Below the pieces are notes generated by a model that saw only the letters and a list, made by a program, of their open reading frames with translations, ran no database searches and was not told the DNA's origin. This document shows positions 21,399 through 25,187 of a DNA stretch of 25,187 nt, piece after piece (the first letter of the stretch is position 1; each line of letters opens with the position of its first letter). The stretch spans positions 275 through 25,461 of IMG/VR virus record IMGVR_UViG_3300002488_000028; one strand, written 5' to 3'. Position numbers and translations under genes: made by a program. This DNA comes from a virus.

Positions 21399-23174
21399 AT
21401 GGCAGAAAAGAAGGGCAGAGTAGCGAGATTATTGGAATCAATAGGTAATCCATTCCGCCGTAGAAGAACTCCTGAGCCTCAGATGCCTTTGTGGACCACT
21501 GGTATACAAGAGCCAGTCCTTGTACAAGGTATTACTATACCTGCACTTTATGCTGTATCGAATGAGAATCTTATTCTTAGGACAGTGTTAACTACATTAC
21601 AGCAAGAAATATTCAGAAGAGGTTATTTTTGGGATGAGACATTTAAGAAAAAGTGCGTTGCTTGCGAAAAAGAATATCAGCACGATGTCGATGTTTGTGA
21701 AGAGTGCGGCTCTGCAGAATTAACAAAGCCTGACCCGGACCAAATAGTGTATGCGAAGTGGTTGTTAGAGCAGCGCAACTCTATGGAGCAAAGTTTCATG
21801 GATGTACTTAGAGAAATAGAATATGATTTGAATATTACAGATGATGCTTTTCTAATTTTGATAAAAGAATACTATATTGATGAAGAAACAAACGAAGTAC
21901 AATTCTATAGAATAAAGGAGATAGTCAGAGGTGACCCTATCTTTATGCGTATTATTGCGGATAAGAGAGGGGTTAGGGGTGGTAGATTTAGAATATGCCC
22001 TATTCACCGTAACAATGTAAAATCATATAGTGAGGAAGAAAAGTCTTGCGATATATGTGGTCATGAAATGGAAGATGTGCACCATGTAAATACAGCAGGT
22101 GCTGGTAAAACCCAGTACTATCTGAAGGGCGAAGTAATACATGTAAGTAAGTATCAACCTTCTAAGTTGTACGGGCGCTCTCCTGTGTCTACATTATGGA
22201 GGCAGGCTATGACATTGACTGCGATGGATAACTACATGTATACATCTTACAGTAAAAGAAGAACGCCCAAAGGTTTGATTTCTGTTACTACAGACAATTT
22301 AGAATCTATGAAGTCGTTTTTCAAATCTATGGATGAAAAACTAGAGCGTGACCCTCACTATATCCCTAAGATTGGTATAGAATCCAGTACAGGTAAAGGG
22401 GGAGTCAATTGGGTTAAGTTCATGGATACGCTAGAAGAAATGCAATACATACCTGCTCGTGATGAAATGAGGCAGCGTATTGCTTCTTTCTATGGTGTAT
22501 CTAATGTATTCATGATGGATACTGGTAAGTCTGGTGGACTCAATAATGAAGGTATGCAAATATTAGTTACAAACCGTGCAGTAGAATTTGGTCACAAAGT
22601 ATACACTGAACATTTGTTCCCTAGATTAATGGAAGAGATGGACATTACTGATTGGAAACTAACACTTTATCCGAATGAAGAAGAAGACGAAGTTACTCGA
22701 CTACGCCGTGACGAGATGGAAGTTAACATCGCTCAGAGAATGATGATGATGGGCTATAAGCCTCAGTTATCTGAAACTGCAAATAGAGATATAAGATTCG
22801 TGTACAAGCAACCTGACCCAGAAGAGGCGGCTATGCAGCAACAGCCTCCTATGGGAGGAATGCCTCCGGGTGGTATGCCAATGGGAGGAATGCAAATGGG
22901 CGGTGGTATGGGCACACCCGGAGCACTACCAAGTCGTAATATAAATCCTCAACAGGCAGCAGCCATGGCTAGACAAGCACAAGGTGGAATGCCTCAGCCG
23001 GGAGGAGAGGGGCAAGGAATACGAACTCCAAGTGGACCAGCAAGTCCTCAAAACAGAACTAGCATGGGCTCAGGCTCACCAATGTCAAGTGTTCAGCAAA
23101 GAGGCTCCCAAATGGGACCAGTTCAGCAAGCAGGTCAGAATATAGTAAATGCCCGTAACCCTAGAGGGGCTTAG
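21399..23174 (+). CDS. Portal protein with two zinc knuckle pairs
   Basis: A 591-residue portal, the dodecameric ring at the capsid vertex through which DNA enters and leaves. The diagnostic core is GEVIHVSKYQPSKLYGRSPV and the following helices, then DEMRQRIASFYGVSNVFM and SGGLNNEGMQILVTNRAVEF, typical of phage portals. Two cysteine groups interrupt the first half: C86, C89, C100, C103 and C200, H203, C217, C220, each able to bind zinc. The last 100 residues are Met/Gly/Gln/Pro-rich and disordered. An in-frame ATG at 21348 lies inside the previous gene; ATG 21399 follows its stop by 2 bases. Its place next to the large terminase is the standard order for tailed viruses. Confidence 0.88.
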   Translation: MAEKKGRVARLLESIGNPFRRRRTPEPQMPLWTTGIQEPVLVQGITIPALYAVSNENLILRTVLTTLQQEIFRRGYFWDETFKKKCVACEKEYQHDVDVCEECGSAELTKPDPDQIVYAKWLLEQRNSMEQSFMDVLREIEYDLNITDDAFLILIKEYYIDEETNEVQFYRIKEIVRGDPIFMRIIADKRGVRGGRFRICPIHRNNVKSYSEEEKSCDICGHEMEDVHHVNTAGAGKTQYYLKGEVIHVSKYQPSKLYGRSPVSTLWRQAMTLTAMDNYMYTSYSKRRTPKGLISVTTDNLESMKSFFKSMDEKLERDPHYIPKIGIESSTGKGGVNWVKFMDTLEEMQYIPARDEMRQRIASFYGVSNVFMMDTGKSGGLNNEGMQILVTNRAVEFGHKVYTEHLFPRLMEEMDITDWKLTLYPNEEEDEVTRLRRDEMEVNIAQRMMMMGYKPQLSETANRDIRFVYKQPDPEEAAMQQQPPMGGMPPGGMPMGGMQMGGGMGTPGALPSRNINPQQAAAMARQAQGGMPQPGGEGQGIRTPSGPASPQNRTSMGSGSPMSSVQQRGSQMGPVQQAGQNIVNARNPRGA

Positions 23175-23178
23175 GAAG

Positions 23179-23184
23179 TTTAAA
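23179..23184 (+). promoter_or_regulatory. TATA box for the genes after the portal
   Basis: TTTAAA lies at -31 to -26 from the ATG at 23210, directly after the portal stop codon. This is the best match in the window to an archaeal TATA box and suggests a separate, probably late, promoter for the structural genes to the right. Confidence 0.5.
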
Positions 23185-23209
23185 GTCAAGTGGTGTAGTG
23201 GGTATTCGC

Positions 23210-23548
23210 ATGGACTTAAAGAAGTTAGACCCTATGGCTAGAAAAATGCGTGTACATATTGACGGTTTTTACAAGGCTATCGAAGACAATGATACTAGCA
23301 ATGCAGGTACGCATATCAATGAAATTTTGAAGTATGCACAGTACATGTCCAATGATGTTAGTACTCTGATTGCTAAGGCAAGCCATCATCCTGAAGGAAT
23401 GAATCAAAGATTCGCTGGTGGTGCTCCTGTAATGAAATTCAACAGAACAGAAACAGTACATCCTACTACTGACAAAGTCTTACCGGGTACAATCCGTACT
23501 AGTAGAATAGGAAGCATAATGAGAAAACAATCTAATCGTAGTCTTTGA
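23210..23548 (+). CDS. Small unknown protein after the portal
   Basis: A 112-residue basic protein with a helical N-terminal half (KKLDPMARKMRVHIDGFYKA, then EILKYAQYMSNDVSTLIAKA) and a polar tail. GTG at 23198 is in frame but has no properly spaced ribosome site; ATG 23210 fits the TTTAAA box at -31. Genes in this position in tailed viruses often encode head decoration, scaffold or connector proteins, but I recognise no family. The next gene follows after 11 bases. Confidence 0.6.
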   Translation: MDLKKLDPMARKMRVHIDGFYKAIEDNDTSNAGTHINEILKYAQYMSNDVSTLIAKASHHPEGMNQRFAGGAPVMKFNRTETVHPTTDKVLPGTIRTSRIGSIMRKQSNRSL

Positions 23549-23559
23549 GGTGAAATATT

Positions 23560-23928
23560 ATGTCTGAAGAGGGAGAGACTAATACAGCAGAGCAACTTAT
23601 GGGAGTGCTTATTTCTAAAATGGAAAGCATGGATAGTGACCTAGTTGCTCTTAAGAAAGAAAACTATGAATTAAGAAAAGCAGTAAGTAATCCTAGCGCA
23701 ATGCTAAGGAAAGCAGGATTTGTTCGTGCAAGAAACAGTGCACCTGAAGGTATGATGCCTGATGAATTTAGAAACGAGTCTACTGATATGATTATGAAAG
23801 GTTCAGATGGACAAGACATAAATGTTCCAGAAACAAATGCTGACTTCCATAATATGGAATGGGCAGATATTCATGAACTGGCTGAGAGGGCTAAGTCTTC
23901 TGGAGCCATTGGAAATACAATAGAATAA
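23560..23928 (+). CDS. Small coiled-coil protein, scaffold candidate
   Basis: A 122-residue acidic protein. Residues about 10-45 form a coiled coil (LMGVLISKMESMDSDLVALK and onward); the rest is polar with a short helical end (WADIHELAERAKSSGAIG). GAGGTGA precedes the ATG. An acidic coiled coil between portal and likely capsid genes is typical of a scaffold or scaffold-like protein, which is inference from position and composition. Confidence 0.6.
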   Translation: MSEEGETNTAEQLMGVLISKMESMDSDLVALKKENYELRKAVSNPSAMLRKAGFVRARNSAPEGMMPDEFRNESTDMIMKGSDGQDINVPETNADFHNMEWADIHELAERAKSSGAIGNTIE

Positions 23929-23941
23929 GTGAAGTGATAAA

Positions 23942-24373
23942 ATGAAGCCAAGGTTCGAACCAATAAGTGAAAAGGCATTAGAGTTACTAAAAGCCGCTAA
24001 AGATTTAGAAAATAGAATTGCTAAGAAAGAAGGAAGTCAACCTGATTATAGCAGTCAAAAAGAAGGCTCCGAAGTAGGGCACGCTAGATTTGAAAGAGCC
24101 AGAAGCGGAGTACCTAACGCATTCTATAACACGAATAATGTAGTTCCCGAAGTAGAAGATGTAGCGAACAAAGGTGCGATAATGGAAAACAGCGATGTTG
24201 CTACAAGAGATTCACCATATTACCCTAATGCTTTCAGTACAACAGGTGCTCTTGAAAACTTCACTGGGGACAAAGGTACCCCAATCCAAAAGTCTCTCGG
24301 CGGCTCTGCAGAACGCATGGCTGTACAAGACCTCCAAAAGTCTGTAGACCGTCTTGCCAGCCGTTTGAATTAA
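23942..24373 (+). CDS. Small unknown protein of the head module
   Basis: A 143-residue protein with an N-terminal helix (EKALELLKAAKDLENRIAKK) and a C-terminal helix (SAERMAVQDLQKSVDRLASRL) flanking a long polar middle. The N-terminus, EPISEKALELLK, is reminiscent of the AW-LK tag but has one extra residue and Leu for Trp, so I do not count it. AAGTGATAAA precedes the ATG. A polar chain with helical ends could be a scaffold or a capsid-assembly peptide. Confidence 0.55.
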   Translation: MKPRFEPISEKALELLKAAKDLENRIAKKEGSQPDYSSQKEGSEVGHARFERARSGVPNAFYNTNNVVPEVEDVANKGAIMENSDVATRDSPYYPNAFSTTGALENFTGDKGTPIQKSLGGSAERMAVQDLQKSVDRLASRLN

Positions 24374-24388
24374 ACGGCGGGTGGTTAA

Positions 24389-25187
24389 ATGAGAGAGACT
24401 GCTTTAGACATCCTTGATAGAAACCGTAATACTTTCTTGAAGTCTATTGCAGACAACATTGGTAAATCAGACGCTGGTGCAGACTTTTTCTTATCTGCCG
24501 TTAGTGCGGAAAGAAAAGGATATATTTTGTCTAATCAAGATAATTCTTTAATTAAGACTTTTTATTCTATACTCAAGCAAGGTGAAGAATATCCGAAAAA
24601 TGTTGGTGAATATTGGGGAGTGATGGACAAGGACTCTCCGGCTGGTAACATAGGTACTATGGGCGGTCAACTCATACAAGGCTCATCTTATGATTTAGAT
24701 AGAGTAGTTCAGCCGCAACCCAACCAATCATTAGCGGGTATGAATGTCAATCTTGCACAAGGTGATGCAAATGACGCTTACAAGAACCATAACCCATTAG
24801 ACTACCGATTCAATGGACTAATGTCTCGCTCACAAAGTACTGGTGTACCTGCTATGATTGACAATACGCTAGACTTTTACAGACCTCCTTCTGTAGGTGC
24901 TGACCCAAGAAGTTTAATTGATGGTCAGAAAGAAAGGGCTTGGGATGATTATTATGGAGATGATGAAAACCATGCTTTTGTTCTAAATCATCACCACTAT
25001 CATAAACTCCCCGGCGAGGGAATAGAATCGACTCAGCATCACGATTACGAAAAGCATTTCAATAACTGGAAAACAAGTAACGCTGATTTAGAAATTCAAC
25101 TTAAAGAACAAGGCTACAGTGATATGGAAGCAGAGCATGAAATGAGACTAAGGCACCTTGATGAGGCTAAAAATAGATGGACTTCAG
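24389..25187 (+). CDS. Unknown structural-region gene, cut by the window edge
   Basis: The frame opens at ATG 24389, after GGGTGG (24379-24384), and runs without a stop for 266 codons to the last base. The N-terminus (RETALDILDRNRNTFLKSIA) is helical. The visible part is soluble and mixed, with a His-rich stretch near residues 193-215 (HAFVLNHHHYHKLPGEG) and a charged helix at the end. Position after portal and scaffold-like genes suggests a major head protein or a maturation protein, but I cannot recognise an HK97 fold or a protease motif in the visible part. Confidence 0.6.
   Translation, partial: MRETALDILDRNRNTFLKSIADNIGKSDAGADFFLSAVSAERKGYILSNQDNSLIKTFYSILKQGEEYPKNVGEYWGVMDKDSPAGNIGTMGGQLIQGSSYDLDRVVQPQPNQSLAGMNVNLAQGDANDAYKNHNPLDYRFNGLMSRSQSTGVPAMIDNTLDFYRPPSVGADPRSLIDGQKERAWDDYYGDDENHAFVLNHHHYHKLPGEGIESTQHHDYEKHFNNWKTSNADLEIQLKEQGYSDMEAEHEMRLRHLDEAKNRWTS

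Noticed and set aside
23942-24010. EPISEKALELLK as another copy of the AW-LK tag
   Set aside because: It has one extra residue between EP and A and lacks the aromatic residue; a generic amphipathic helix explains it as well.
1-25187. CRISPR array
   Set aside because: The only repeats are two diverged 25-bp units, short words and small in-frame tandem repeats; there is no regular repeat-spacer pattern.

Overview
The window looks like part of the genome of a tailed double-stranded DNA virus (or provirus) of an archaeon, most plausibly a marine one. The viral assignment rests on a large terminase with intact ATPase and nuclease motifs (18572-20050), a portal protein (21399-23174) and a run of overlapping structural-type genes. 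The archaeal assignment is an inference. Genes that open a transcription unit tend to lack a Shine-Dalgarno sequence and instead have a T-rich TATA-like box (TTTTTA, TTTTAT, TTTATT or TTTAAA) 23-31 bases before the start codon, as in leaderless archaeal transcripts. Genes inside operons carry GAGGTGA or GAGGAG sites. A Marine Group II euryarchaeal or a thaumarchaeal host would fit, but the sequence alone does not decide it. There are no rRNA, tRNA or CRISPR features.

Layout. Bases 1-244 are non-coding: two diverged direct repeat units 67 bp apart, extra GTTTAC copies, hairpins, an AT-rich stretch and a 16-bp palindrome, together a candidate origin or control region. Bases 245-7651 hold an accessory block of small and modular proteins: a ParB-like protein, a Nudix hydrolase, a metzincin-like metalloprotease fused to a LIM-like finger, an HMG-CoA lyase homologue, small membrane and zinc proteins, and four small basic proteins of widespread viral families. 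Bases 7699-9568 hold a helical protein and a large Gly-rich protein. Bases 9721-13242 are a six-gene operon of three small membrane proteins, a Ras-like GTPase, a cysteine-containing protein and a Gln/Met-rich protein. One lone minus-strand zinc protein lies at 13198-13509. From 13570 to the right edge lies the packaging and head module: a tandem zinc/helix-turn-helix protein (small-terminase candidate), three large uncharacterised proteins, the large terminase, a LAGLIDADG protein, the portal, three small proteins and a gene cut by the window edge.

The most striking signal is a short amphipathic motif, roughly [G/M]-[E/G/K/R]-[P/A]-[M/F/I]-x-x-A-[W/F]-x-x-L-[K/L/M]. It occurs about 15 times in otherwise unrelated proteins. 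In most it is the extreme N-terminus; in others it sits between domains or at the C-terminus as (G/S)EPMxxA(W/F)xxLLK. It marks the enzymes and the basic proteins of the accessory block and one protein of the head module. I propose that it is a shared docking or capsid-targeting tag, analogous to the T4 internal-protein capsid-targeting sequence, that would load a set of enzymes and DNA-binding proteins into the virion. The GTPase-membrane operon is the second candidate for an undescribed system.
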